NCBI GenBank assembly: GCA_023439545.1
Contig: JAEXNT010000048.1
Location: forward strand, 1-30,792
Source of the DNA: Bacillota bacterium
GTDB lineage: Bacteria > Bacillota > Clostridia > Acetivibrionales > DTU013
DNA: 30,792 nt
Direction: 5' to 3'
Shown: piece by piece, positions 14,400 to 21,441 of the stretch
How the letters are laid out: the number at the start of each line of letters is the position of its first letter
Position numbering within the stretch: position 1 is the first letter of the stretch
The notes under the pieces: model-generated
Database searches by the model: none
What the model was told of the DNA's origin: nothing
Seen by the model: only the letters and a program-made list of their open reading frames with translations
Made by a program: the position numbers and the translations under genes

Positions 14400-15698
14400 A
14401 TGAAAGTATTTGATAGATTATCCGAATTACGAAGTTTTCTTATTCTTTGGGGCAGTCAATCGATTTCTTCGCTTGGAACTGCCATGACCAATTTCGCACT
14501 TGTGATCTGGGCGTACGAACAAAAGGGTACGGCTACGAGTATAACGCTCCTGTCAGTATGTTCATACCTGCCTTCCATCCTGTTTTGCTTTGCAGCGGGA
14601 ACACTCGCGGACAAATGGAATAAAAAGAAGATCATGCTAGTCAGCGACTTTATTGCCGCAATGGGGACATTGACCGTACTTTTGCTGTATAATACTGAAA
14701 GCCTGCAGATATGGCATCTGTATGTAATCAATTTTATTCTCAGCTTTATGAATGCGTTCCAGAATCCCGCTTCCTATGTCGCCGAGACTCTGATCACACC
14801 TAAGGAACACTATATAAGAACCAGCGGGCTTCAGGCCTTGTCGGGTTCGCTCGTGACCATACTGCATCCTGCCCTTGCCACGGCAGTCATGTCCTTCTGC
14901 GGTATCCGGGCAGTCTTTATCATCGATCTGGCAAGCTTTGCGACAGCTTTTTCAGCGCTGCTGTTTCTTATCAAAATACCTGCAATACAGGTCAATGAAG
15001 CTAAAAACAAGGAAGGTTTCCTCAGAAGCTGCCTCGCAGGGTTGAAATTCCTGAAGGAGCATTTACCCGTATGGAAGATAATTCTTTTCTTTTCCTTCGT
15101 AAACCTCCTGGCATCTCTGGCGGGCAATAAAATACTGCCGGCCATGATACTTGCGAGGACGGGCGGCGACAGGATGATCCTGGGAACGGTGTCTTCCGCG
15201 ATGGGCATAGGTACGCTGGTCGGCAGCGTGCTTGTCACCGCAGTGGGACCGGTAAGGAACCGAACGAGGCTGATCTTTCTGTCATGCGCCTTCTCGTTTT
15301 TATTGTGCGACGTATTGTGGGGAGTCGGCCGCAGTGTACCTGTATGGGTGTTCGCGGCTTTTGCGGGCAACCTGCCGATGCCGTTCATCAGCGCCAACAT
15401 GACGACCATTATGCGCACTAAGGTGCCTGTTGAAATGCAGGGCAGGGTCTTCTCGACGCGTGATACTTTGCAGTATATGACGATACCTTTCGGCCTGCTA
15501 TTCGGCGGTATCCTGGCGGACAACGTTTTCGAGCCTTTTATGACGACAGCCTCGAAAGTGCAGGGTTTCCTCTCAAACCTTGTCGGAACGGGGAAGGGCT
15601 CGGGGATGGCTTTGATCTTCCTGGTTATCGGGATCATCGGGTTTGTGTCAAATATGCTGAGTCTGAAAGATCCTGCATATAAAAGCCTGAACGAGTGA
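14400..15698 (+). CDS. MFS efflux transporter (MFS_3 / macrolide-efflux-like)
   Basis: The 432-residue product has about twelve hydrophobic segments and the major facilitator signature between helices 2 and 3 (GTLADKWNKKKIML). The N-terminal pattern RSFLILWGSQSISSLGTAMTNFAL is that of the MFS_3 subgroup, which contains the Mef macrolide pumps and enterobactin exporter-like proteins. It should export a small compound using the proton gradient. The ATG has an AAGGAG site held in a stem with the start region. Expression is probably induced through the upstream leader peptide, which fits a drug-efflux role. Substrate identity is not visible in the sequence. It converges on the hydrolase gene at 15728. 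Confidence 0.9.
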   Translation: MKVFDRLSELRSFLILWGSQSISSLGTAMTNFALVIWAYEQKGTATSITLLSVCSYLPSILFCFAAGTLADKWNKKKIMLVSDFIAAMGTLTVLLLYNTESLQIWHLYVINFILSFMNAFQNPASYVAETLITPKEHYIRTSGLQALSGSLVTILHPALATAVMSFCGIRAVFIIDLASFATAFSALLFLIKIPAIQVNEAKNKEGFLRSCLAGLKFLKEHLPVWKIILFFSFVNLLASLAGNKILPAMILARTGGDRMILGTVSSAMGIGTLVGSVLVTAVGPVRNRTRLIFLSCAFSFLLCDVLWGVGRSVPVWVFAAFAGNLPMPFISANMTTIMRTKVPVEMQGRVFSTRDTLQYMTIPFGLLFGGILADNVFEPFMTTASKVQGFLSNLVGTGKGSGMALIFLVIGIIGFVSNMLSLKDPAYKSLNE

Positions 15699-15727
15699 GG
15701 AGCCTCATGCCGGAGAGTTTTCAACAA

Positions 15728-16543
15728 TTACTCTTCAGCGAATTTTATCAATTCCTCATTGAATTTCTCAAGCTGATCATAAAACAGGAAGTGACCACAG
15801 GACTCAAACGGTACAAGCTTGGCGTTCCGAATTCCGTTTTTTTGCGCGATTGCCAATGGGTACAGGCATACCTTATCGTTAAGCCCGTGAAGAATCAAGG
15901 TCGGAACGCTGATTTTCCCCATATCGTTGAACAATTCCTCCTCATCGAGCCATGTATTCGCAATAGCCGCAGTAGCCCAGCTCGAGGCCTGGAGGCCTAA
16001 TTGAAAGATCCAGTCGGAGAGGGAGGGGGTAACATAATTGTGGAAAATCATATTGCCAAAGTCCATGAGCATTTTCGGACGGTCGGTGTACGTGCCTTGA
16101 ATGATGTCCAATACCGCCTGCCTCGGCAATCCATATGGAAAGTACGGGCGCTGTATGAGGCTGGGGGCTGCGGCCGCGAACAGGGCAAGCTTGCTTACGC
16201 CTCGGCCCTGGTGCCTGGCCATGTAACGAATTGCAACGCCTCCTCCTGTCGAGTGCCCGCCGAGTATTATGTCATTCAATTGCAGTGCATCTATGACTGC
16301 GCGTACGTCATCGGACAACCGGTTATAGTCATAGCCGTTCCATGGTCTGGATGACTGGCCGAACCCGCGCATATCGATGCCGATGCACCTGTAGCCCCGT
16401 TTCGGCAGTTGGTTGAACTGGTATTCGAAAAGATTGTGGTTCCCAGGCCAGCCGTGGATGAATAAAATTGTTCTGCTGCCTGTCGGATTGATATCTTCCA
16501 CGAAGACATATACGCCCGGTTCAACATTTATGTAATATCCCAT
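15728..16543 (-). CDS. Alpha/beta hydrolase
   Basis: The chosen start is the ATG at 16541-16543, which follows GGAGG on the minus strand; upstream in-frame codons have low-complexity, non-coding character. The 271-residue product has the complete fold: the oxyanion segment H30-G-W-P, the nucleophile elbow G-G-H-S98-T-G-G, acidic D223 in HGLNDKV and H251 in CGHF. The pattern GIDMRGFGQSSRP is typical of haloperoxidase, epoxide hydrolase and lactonase relatives. There is no signal peptide, so it is cytoplasmic. It converges on the MFS gene with only 29 bp between stops. The substrate is unknown. Confidence 0.9.
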   Translation of the reverse strand: MGYYINVEPGVYVFVEDINPTGSRTILFIHGWPGNHNLFEYQFNQLPKRGYRCIGIDMRGFGQSSRPWNGYDYNRLSDDVRAVIDALQLNDIILGGHSTGGGVAIRYMARHQGRGVSKLALFAAAAPSLIQRPYFPYGLPRQAVLDIIQGTYTDRPKMLMDFGNMIFHNYVTPSLSDWIFQLGLQASSWATAAIANTWLDEEELFNDMGKISVPTLILHGLNDKVCLYPLAIAQKNGIRNAKLVPFESCGHFLFYDQLEKFNEELIKFAEE

Positions 16544-16666
16544 ATCGATACCTCCATTGATTTGGAATCGATATAGTATACTCATGGAAGCGCAGGGCGG
16601 TGATAGATCGGGGAAAACCATGGGCTGCGAACTGCATACGGGCTTGCATTGAATAAGGCAAGGCAA

Positions 16667-16698
16667 ATAAAAACCCGGTACTGATATACCGGGTTTTC
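16667..16698 (-). terminator. Intrinsic terminator after the lipoprotein gene
   Basis: AACCCGGTA (16672-16680) and TACCGGGTT (16687-16695) form a perfect 9-bp stem. On the minus strand it is followed by TTTTTATTTG. It lies just downstream of the leftward gene ending at 16711. Confidence 0.9.
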
Positions 16699-16710
16699 TG
16701 TGTTTATGTT

Positions 16711-17580
16711 TTATGATATCGCCTGCGAACCGATGGTGTAGCTCCAGCCGGAGTCGTTCCTCACCGCCTTGCAGTCGAGGAAGTAATATGCGCCGTCTCC
16801 GCTGCGCCACTTTTCAGCTTTGAAGGTAAAGCCGTCGTCGGTCACATCGGACACCTCCACCTTGAACAGTATACCGTTTTTGAAATACAGCTTATCCTTA
16901 TCGATATAACCCTGCTCGTTCAGCTCGTCGAAAGTTCCTTTAATGCCTTGCAAGCCGTACGAACCACCCATCACATATGCAAGAGCGCTTTTTTCTGCGT
17001 CGTCCAGGTTCGTGACTTTGGACAGATCGAAGGCCAATATGCTTATGTCGGAATTGAGTCCTTTGTCAACATTCCAGAGGTCCTTCAGTACGGTCTGATA
17101 AAACCCTACCAGATCGTCGCCCTGCCCGGTGATTCTGATATAAACAGGGTTGCCGGGTTGGGCCGGATATGACTCCATGACGGCGCCGGAATATCCGATC
17201 TCGACATTCTGTCCCGCTTTCAGGGCGGATGAGTCTGCGGGCTTTTTGTCGATATCATAGACGGCGAGTGCGCTTGAAATGGTGAAGAGATCTGACGCGC
17301 CGGTACCTGCAAGCAGGAGTGATTTATTATCTATCTGAATTATCTTGCCTTTCAGCACAGCGTCGGCTTTAGGCGGCGCCGAGCCGGCGGACTTCCCGGT
17401 AATGTTGCCCTCCGCTGTATTATTGGGCTCTGTCGTATTTGTACCGTTATTCCCACTTGTCTGAGAGCCATTCGTACTCGATGTGCCCATATTTGCTCCG
17501 CTCGCGCTCTTTGTATCCGAGCATGCAGCAAGGGGCAGGATCAACGAAAGTAATAAAACAATTATAAAAAGCTTTCTCAT
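16711..17580 (-). CDS. Putative lipoprotein
   Basis: The start is ATG at 17578-17580, eight bases after GGAGG; an in-frame TTG inside the ribosome site is discarded. The 289-residue product has a lipoprotein signal with lipobox LAAC and C20 as the lipidated residue, so it should sit on the outer face of the membrane. A Ser/Thr/Asn/Gly-rich spacer (about 22-60) follows. A small beta domain starts at KGKIIQIDNKSLLLAG, a pattern seen in OB-like extracellular domains. The C-terminal half ends in alternating strands (YLDCKAVRNDSGWSYTIGS-like) of unknown family. It has its own terminator. I cannot assign a function. Confidence 0.8.
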   Translation of the reverse strand: MRKLFIIVLLLSLILPLAACSDTKSASGANMGTSSTNGSQTSGNNGTNTTEPNNTAEGNITGKSAGSAPPKADAVLKGKIIQIDNKSLLLAGTGASDLFTISSALAVYDIDKKPADSSALKAGQNVEIGYSGAVMESYPAQPGNPVYIRITGQGDDLVGFYQTVLKDLWNVDKGLNSDISILAFDLSKVTNLDDAEKSALAYVMGGSYGLQGIKGTFDELNEQGYIDKDKLYFKNGILFKVEVSDVTDDGFTFKAEKWRSGDGAYYFLDCKAVRNDSGWSYTIGSQAIS

Positions 17581-17775
17581 GGCCTTTACCTCCAAGGTCT
17601 ATATTAATTCTGACGTATAATATTGCGTTTTTGTTTCCGGATTAGTTCCGTATTCTCGTTATTTCTGGGGAATATAGAGAAAATATCATTCGAAAGATAG
17701 GAGTACGGAATTCAGCAAAGCCAATTAAGAAATCTCATCTATGTAAGGCTGGTTGGCGTATCGGTGTAAAATAAC

Positions 17776-17809
17776 AAAGGCCCTCAGGCAAAACCCTGAA
17801 AGCCTTTTT
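17776..17809. terminator. Probable terminator between two lipoprotein genes
   Basis: AAAGGC (17776-17781) pairs with GCCTTT (17802-17807), and TCAGG pairs with CCTGA inside. It lies just downstream of the leftward gene ending at 17829. The strongest T run is on the plus strand, so efficiency leftward is uncertain. Confidence 0.6.
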
Positions 17810-17828
17810 GCTGGTACCAGGAGGCCTC

Positions 17829-18836
17829 TTATTCGTTGGTACCGTCTATAATTATGTACTCCGAATCAGGATCTAAAATATCTGAATTATCAGTATCGGT
17901 GCTATTGCTTTTATCATTTGCTACATCAACGTCATAAACAACATTTTCGTTGGATATCATATCGAAATATTCCGGTGAACATAAATATTGACCGTTGTAG
18001 TAAACGACATTTCCGTTTGATAAATTTCTTGCGAGTAATTTGGGGTCGTCAGTATCATAAGGTACCCAATCAGAATAGTCCTTTTTGGCTTGGGCTTTAA
18101 CTGGAGCTTTTGCCGGAGATTTCTTCGATGTGTCGGCTGATACTGCGGTAGATTGCGGCTCAGCTGCAGGCGAAGGCTCTTTGCTGTCGGCAGCTCCTAT
18201 TTTTGATGAATCCGCGGTATTGATAATTTCACCGGAGGACTTATCGACAAAGTTTACGATTGTCCTGGCGGAGGCACTATCTACGCCATTAAGCTCCTGG
18301 TAATAAACACCCTGCACATAAAACGCAATAGACACCATCGAGTCCAGCGGCCCATATTTTGTCTTGTCGCATAATACTGTAAACTCTGTTAGATCATCAT
18401 TATATGTAACATCAATGAATGATGGATAAGTCTCTTTATCTGCCAGCAATTTAGTGATGGTTTCATCCAGACTTGCCTTGACTTCGTTCAACAACTCAGT
18501 ATGCTTTGATTTGCTCATTGTATATGTAACCGAGCCGTCATCGTTGAAATTGACTTTTTGTATTCCGCTTTCTTTTGCAGCGGATTCAATTTCTGCCTGT
18601 GAAGAATCCTTAAAGAAAGACGCCGGCAAGGTGACTTCGACCGTAGAAGGAAGCTCTCCTGTTGATACCGGTGATGATACCTCGCTGTCTTTATTCGCCG
18701 GAGCCCCTGTATTAGCGCTTTCAAGTGTACTACTTATTTCAGCGGCGGAATTAGAATTGCTTTCGGAGGTTTTAGCTCCGCAAGCTGTAAACAAAAAAAC
18801 AAACATACAAATGACAAGTAAAAGCTTTATCTTCAT
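17829..18836 (-). CDS. Putative lipoprotein
   Basis: The start is ATG at 18834-18836, preceded by AGGGGAG; 13 extra upstream codons are discarded. The 335-residue product has a lipoprotein signal with C19 after FTA. A Ser/Ala-rich linker leads to a domain beginning VEVTLPASFF, containing GIQKVNFNDDGSVTYTMSKSKH and ending near TVLCDK. This pattern is common in lipoproteins of gut Firmicutes but has no function I know. A second Ala/Lys/Pro linker (about 230-265) and an acidic C-terminal tail follow. It is probably a surface protein. It is separated from the next lipoprotein gene by a terminator-like hairpin. Confidence 0.8.
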   Translation of the reverse strand: MKIKLLLVICMFVFLFTACGAKTSESNSNSAAEISSTLESANTGAPANKDSEVSSPVSTGELPSTVEVTLPASFFKDSSQAEIESAAKESGIQKVNFNDDGSVTYTMSKSKHTELLNEVKASLDETITKLLADKETYPSFIDVTYNDDLTEFTVLCDKTKYGPLDSMVSIAFYVQGVYYQELNGVDSASARTIVNFVDKSSGEIINTADSSKIGAADSKEPSPAAEPQSTAVSADTSKKSPAKAPVKAQAKKDYSDWVPYDTDDPKLLARNLSNGNVVYYNGQYLCSPEYFDMISNENVVYDVDVANDKSNSTDTDNSDILDPDSEYIIIDGTNE

Positions 18837-18998
18837 GTATTTCTCCCCTATACACGTATTTTGACATCCATTCATATTGATTTACATTATATAGCGTTAT
18901 TTTACAAATTACAACAAACAGCCATGCAGTGCTGGCTTTACTCTGCCGATATTCATTAATAAAATCATGACGAAAAAAGGCTAATGTCAACATACTTT

Positions 18999-19129
18999 TT
19001 GTAATTTCTTTTTCTAATATGATACAATTTTATTAGCATAAATGAATTTCAAGGAGAAGATAGTAAACTGTTTGTACCTTATACCATGATATTGAAAAAG
19101 GACTTCAACCAGGGTCAAAGTCCTTTTTC
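18999..19129 (+). ncRNA. Possible short transcript between a promoter-like site and a terminator
   Basis: TTGTAA (18999-19004) and TACAAT (19023-19028) are 18 bp apart on the plus strand. A hairpin with a T-rich 3' side ends at 19129, so a transcript of roughly 95 nt could be made. No reading frame of note lies in it, although AAGGAG occurs at about 19052. It would run antisense to the last codons of msrB. This is weakly supported. Confidence 0.2.
19094..19129. terminator. Two-way intrinsic terminator at the end of msrB
   Basis: GAAAAAGGACTT (19094-19105) and AAGTCCTTTTTC (19118-19129) are perfect reverse complements. Flanking A and T runs let it work in either direction. The msrB stop codon (19115-19117) lies in the loop region. 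Confidence 0.8.
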
Positions 19130-19588
19130 ATTTATTTCTGACGGAAAAAGTTTCAGGTACTCTCCGTACCCTTCTTCTTCCAAATTCTGTACCGGGATGA
19201 ATCTAAGCGCTGCTGAATTTATACAATAACGTAAACCTGTTGGCGCCGGACCGTCCGTAAATACGTGTCCGATGTGAGAGTCCGCATGTTTGCTCCGAAC
19301 TTCGGTGCGGACCATAAAGTGACTCTTATCTACCTTTTCATAGACGTTTTCTTTTTCAACAGGCGCAGTAAAACTCGGCCAGCCGCAGCCCGAATCGAAC
19401 TTGTCCAGGGAACTGAACAATGGCTCGCCCGATACGATATCCACATATATCCCCTGCTCTTTATTATTCCAGTATTCATTGCTGAAAGGCGGTTCCGTAC
19501 CATTCTCCTGGGTTACCTTGTACTGTATCGGAGTCAATCTGCTTTTTATATCCTGCTTATCCGGTTTGTTAAAAATTTTATCTTTCAT
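19115..19588 (-). CDS. msrB: Peptide-methionine (R)-S-oxide reductase MsrB
   Basis: The 157-residue product reduces the R form of methionine sulfoxide in proteins, using thioredoxin. GCGWPSF (67-73) and RYCINSAALRF with catalytic C122 are the family signatures, and HIGHVF supplies the active-site histidine. The two Cys-x-x-Cys pairs that bind structural zinc in many MsrB proteins are absent (VSGEPLF and HADSH stand in their places), so it is the zinc-free type. The start is ATG at 19586-19588, eight bases after GGGG. It overlaps the end of msrA by 11 bp, so the two are translated together. Confidence 0.95.
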   Translation of the reverse strand: MKDKIFNKPDKQDIKSRLTPIQYKVTQENGTEPPFSNEYWNNKEQGIYVDIVSGEPLFSSLDKFDSGCGWPSFTAPVEKENVYEKVDKSHFMVRTEVRSKHADSHIGHVFTDGPAPTGLRYCINSAALRFIPVQNLEEEGYGEYLKLFPSEINEKGL

Positions 19589-20135
19589 GTCCATTACCCC
19601 ATATTCTACAAACAAATGCCTGTCTGCCCGAGCCTATTTGATAGCCTTTATAGTGTTCGGGATTTTTCCTGTGGTAATCCTGATGATATTCTTCTGCGGG
19701 ATAGAACCTGCAAGCGGGTAATATTTCAGTTACGATCGGCTTGCCGAACCTGCCTGAATTCCCGAGCTCATTCTTTGATGCAAAAGCAAGCTCTTTTTGT
19801 TCTTCGTCATGATAAAAAATTACAGTCCGGTACTGCTGTCCCCTGTCATAAAATTGTCCTCCCGGGTCTGTGGGATCTATCTGCCGCCAAAAGGTATCAA
19901 GCAGCAATGAGTAATCAGCCTTTGAGGGGTCGTAAGTGATTTGTACTGCCTCATAATGATCGCTTGCGCCTGAACATACATCCTCATAGGTTGGATTTTC
20001 CGTATGTCCGCCCGTGTACCCCGACTTGACTTCCAGCACGCCGTCGAGCTCCTGAAATGGCCCAGCCATGCACCAGAAACAGCCTCCGGCAAATGTAGCA
20101 TACTTTTTATTGGGATTATCACCGTCCATACTCAT
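19578..20135 (-). CDS. msrA: Peptide-methionine (S)-S-oxide reductase MsrA
   Basis: The 185-residue product reduces the S form of methionine sulfoxide. The catalytic motif G18-C-F-W-C is intact, followed by SGYTGG, NPTYEDVCSG and YHQDY, all family signatures. The ATG at the start follows GGGGTGA at good distance. With msrB directly downstream and overlapping, the pair repairs both forms of oxidised methionine, as expected for an anaerobe exposed to occasional oxygen. The C-terminal end (after the usual GR-x-AF) is slightly unusual and runs into the start of msrB. Confidence 0.96.
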   Translation of the reverse strand: MSMDGDNPNKKYATFAGGCFWCMAGPFQELDGVLEVKSGYTGGHTENPTYEDVCSGASDHYEAVQITYDPSKADYSLLLDTFWRQIDPTDPGGQFYDRGQQYRTVIFYHDEEQKELAFASKNELGNSGRFGKPIVTEILPACRFYPAEEYHQDYHRKNPEHYKGYQIGSGRQAFVCRIWGNGHER

Positions 20136-20280
20136 CTGAATTCACCCCTATCATACCTTAATTGGCTAATGTATTTATACCAATCTGAACGGAAATTATT
20201 CATATTGGCGTTAAGGTTGGGATTCAATGTGAAGAAAAAAGAAAAAACCGGACATCATGACCCCGTTATAGCCAATATTC

Positions 20281-20309
20281 TTGCCATATTATAAAACTTG
20301 CCATATAAT
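20281..20309 (+). promoter_or_regulatory. Strong sigma-A promoter of the export operon
   Basis: TTGCCA (20281-20286), a 17-bp spacer and a consensus TATAAT (20304-20309). The first gene starts about 50 bp later. Confidence 0.85.
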
Positions 20310-20357
20310 AGCAACAGTGATAAATTTTTTATGTAAAATAGCACATTCATTACTGGA

Positions 20358-21425
20358 GTGATTTATCTGATCAAATCAGGAATTTTTTCAAATCATATAG
20401 TAAAATCCATGTTATGTCTGGCCCTCCTATCCTGGACACTTTCCGCGACAGGCTGTGCTTCGCCGTCTGAAAGAGAGGAGAGCGCCGGTGCATTTCCCGC
20501 CGTCAAGCTGGAAGAACCCGCAAAGGCCCAAATCAATACATACAAGGTCAAACGCGGCAGTATCGAAAACAAGGTTGTCGGATGGGGAGTCTTTCTGACC
20601 CCGTCTACCTGGGACCTGCATTTCAGGACCTCCGGGATATTGAAATCCATTTATGTATCGTATTTTCAAAAGATATCCGCAGGGGACACTGTGGCGGAAT
20701 TGGATACGGAATCACTGGAAAGGCAGCTTGAAAGGGCCCGTATTGTCCAGGAACGCTCCGAACTCGAATACGAGCGGCTGAAAACAGAAAATGAGATGAA
20801 TGGCGGCGGAGGAAAATATACAATAAAAAATGCCGAGATCGATCTTGAACTGGCGAAGATGGACGTAGAAGACCTGACAAATTCCATAAAGCTTTCAGTA
20901 TTGAAATCGGACGCTGCCGGTGTCGTTACCTCCATATGCACAATTTCACCGGGAGGCACGGTCAATCAGGAGGATACGATCGTCCGGATCGCAGATAAAA
21001 GCAAGGCGCTGCTGGTATCCAAAAGCACCTCGGGCGCAAATAGCCTGAAAGTCGGAACGACAGTCGAGGTAAGCTACAAAGGTAACGTTTACCACGGAGA
21101 AGTCGTCAAATTGCCAGTCGATACATTAAATGAAGAAAAGGACTATATGGTAAATTCTGTACATATAAAGGTCGCCGACCTGCCGGAGGATCAGATGACA
21201 TTGGATGATTCCGCAGTATTTTCCCTGATTCTGGACAGTGCGTCCGACACCCTGTTGATACGGAAGCAGGACGTTTTCACTGCAGGAGGAAAAAGCTTCG
21301 TCAATGTCTACAAGGACGGAGTTATCCTGGAAAGGGAGATCACTACCGGGATCGTTTCTTCCGACAGCGGCGATATCGAAGTGGTCAACGGTCTGGAGGA
21401 AGGCGAAGATATAATAGTCCGGTAG
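20358..21425 (+). CDS. Efflux adaptor lipoprotein (HlyD/MacA-like)
   Basis: The product (up to 355 residues) is a membrane-fusion or adaptor protein, which links a permease to the outside in export systems. A lipoprotein signal ends at ATGC with C33. The first biotinyl-lipoyl half (RTSGILKSIYVSYFQKISAGDTVAELD) is followed by a coiled-coil hairpin (about 115-165) and then the second half (DAAGVVTSICTISPGGTVNQEDTIVRIAD) and beta-barrel domains. The C-terminal VVNGLEEGEDIIVR is a family signature. Start is uncertain: GGAG (20355-20358) overlaps the GTG at 20358, and the best-spaced codon would be CTG at 20367. It is followed 16 bp later by the permease gene. Confidence 0.9.
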   Translation: MIYLIKSGIFSNHIVKSMLCLALLSWTLSATGCASPSEREESAGAFPAVKLEEPAKAQINTYKVKRGSIENKVVGWGVFLTPSTWDLHFRTSGILKSIYVSYFQKISAGDTVAELDTESLERQLERARIVQERSELEYERLKTENEMNGGGGKYTIKNAEIDLELAKMDVEDLTNSIKLSVLKSDAAGVVTSICTISPGGTVNQEDTIVRIADKSKALLVSKSTSGANSLKVGTTVEVSYKGNVYHGEVVKLPVDTLNEEKDYMVNSVHIKVADLPEDQMTLDDSAVFSLILDSASDTLLIRKQDVFTAGGKSFVNVYKDGVILEREITTGIVSSDSGDIEVVNGLEEGEDIIVR

Positions 21426-21441
21426 AAAGGGATGCTTCTCA

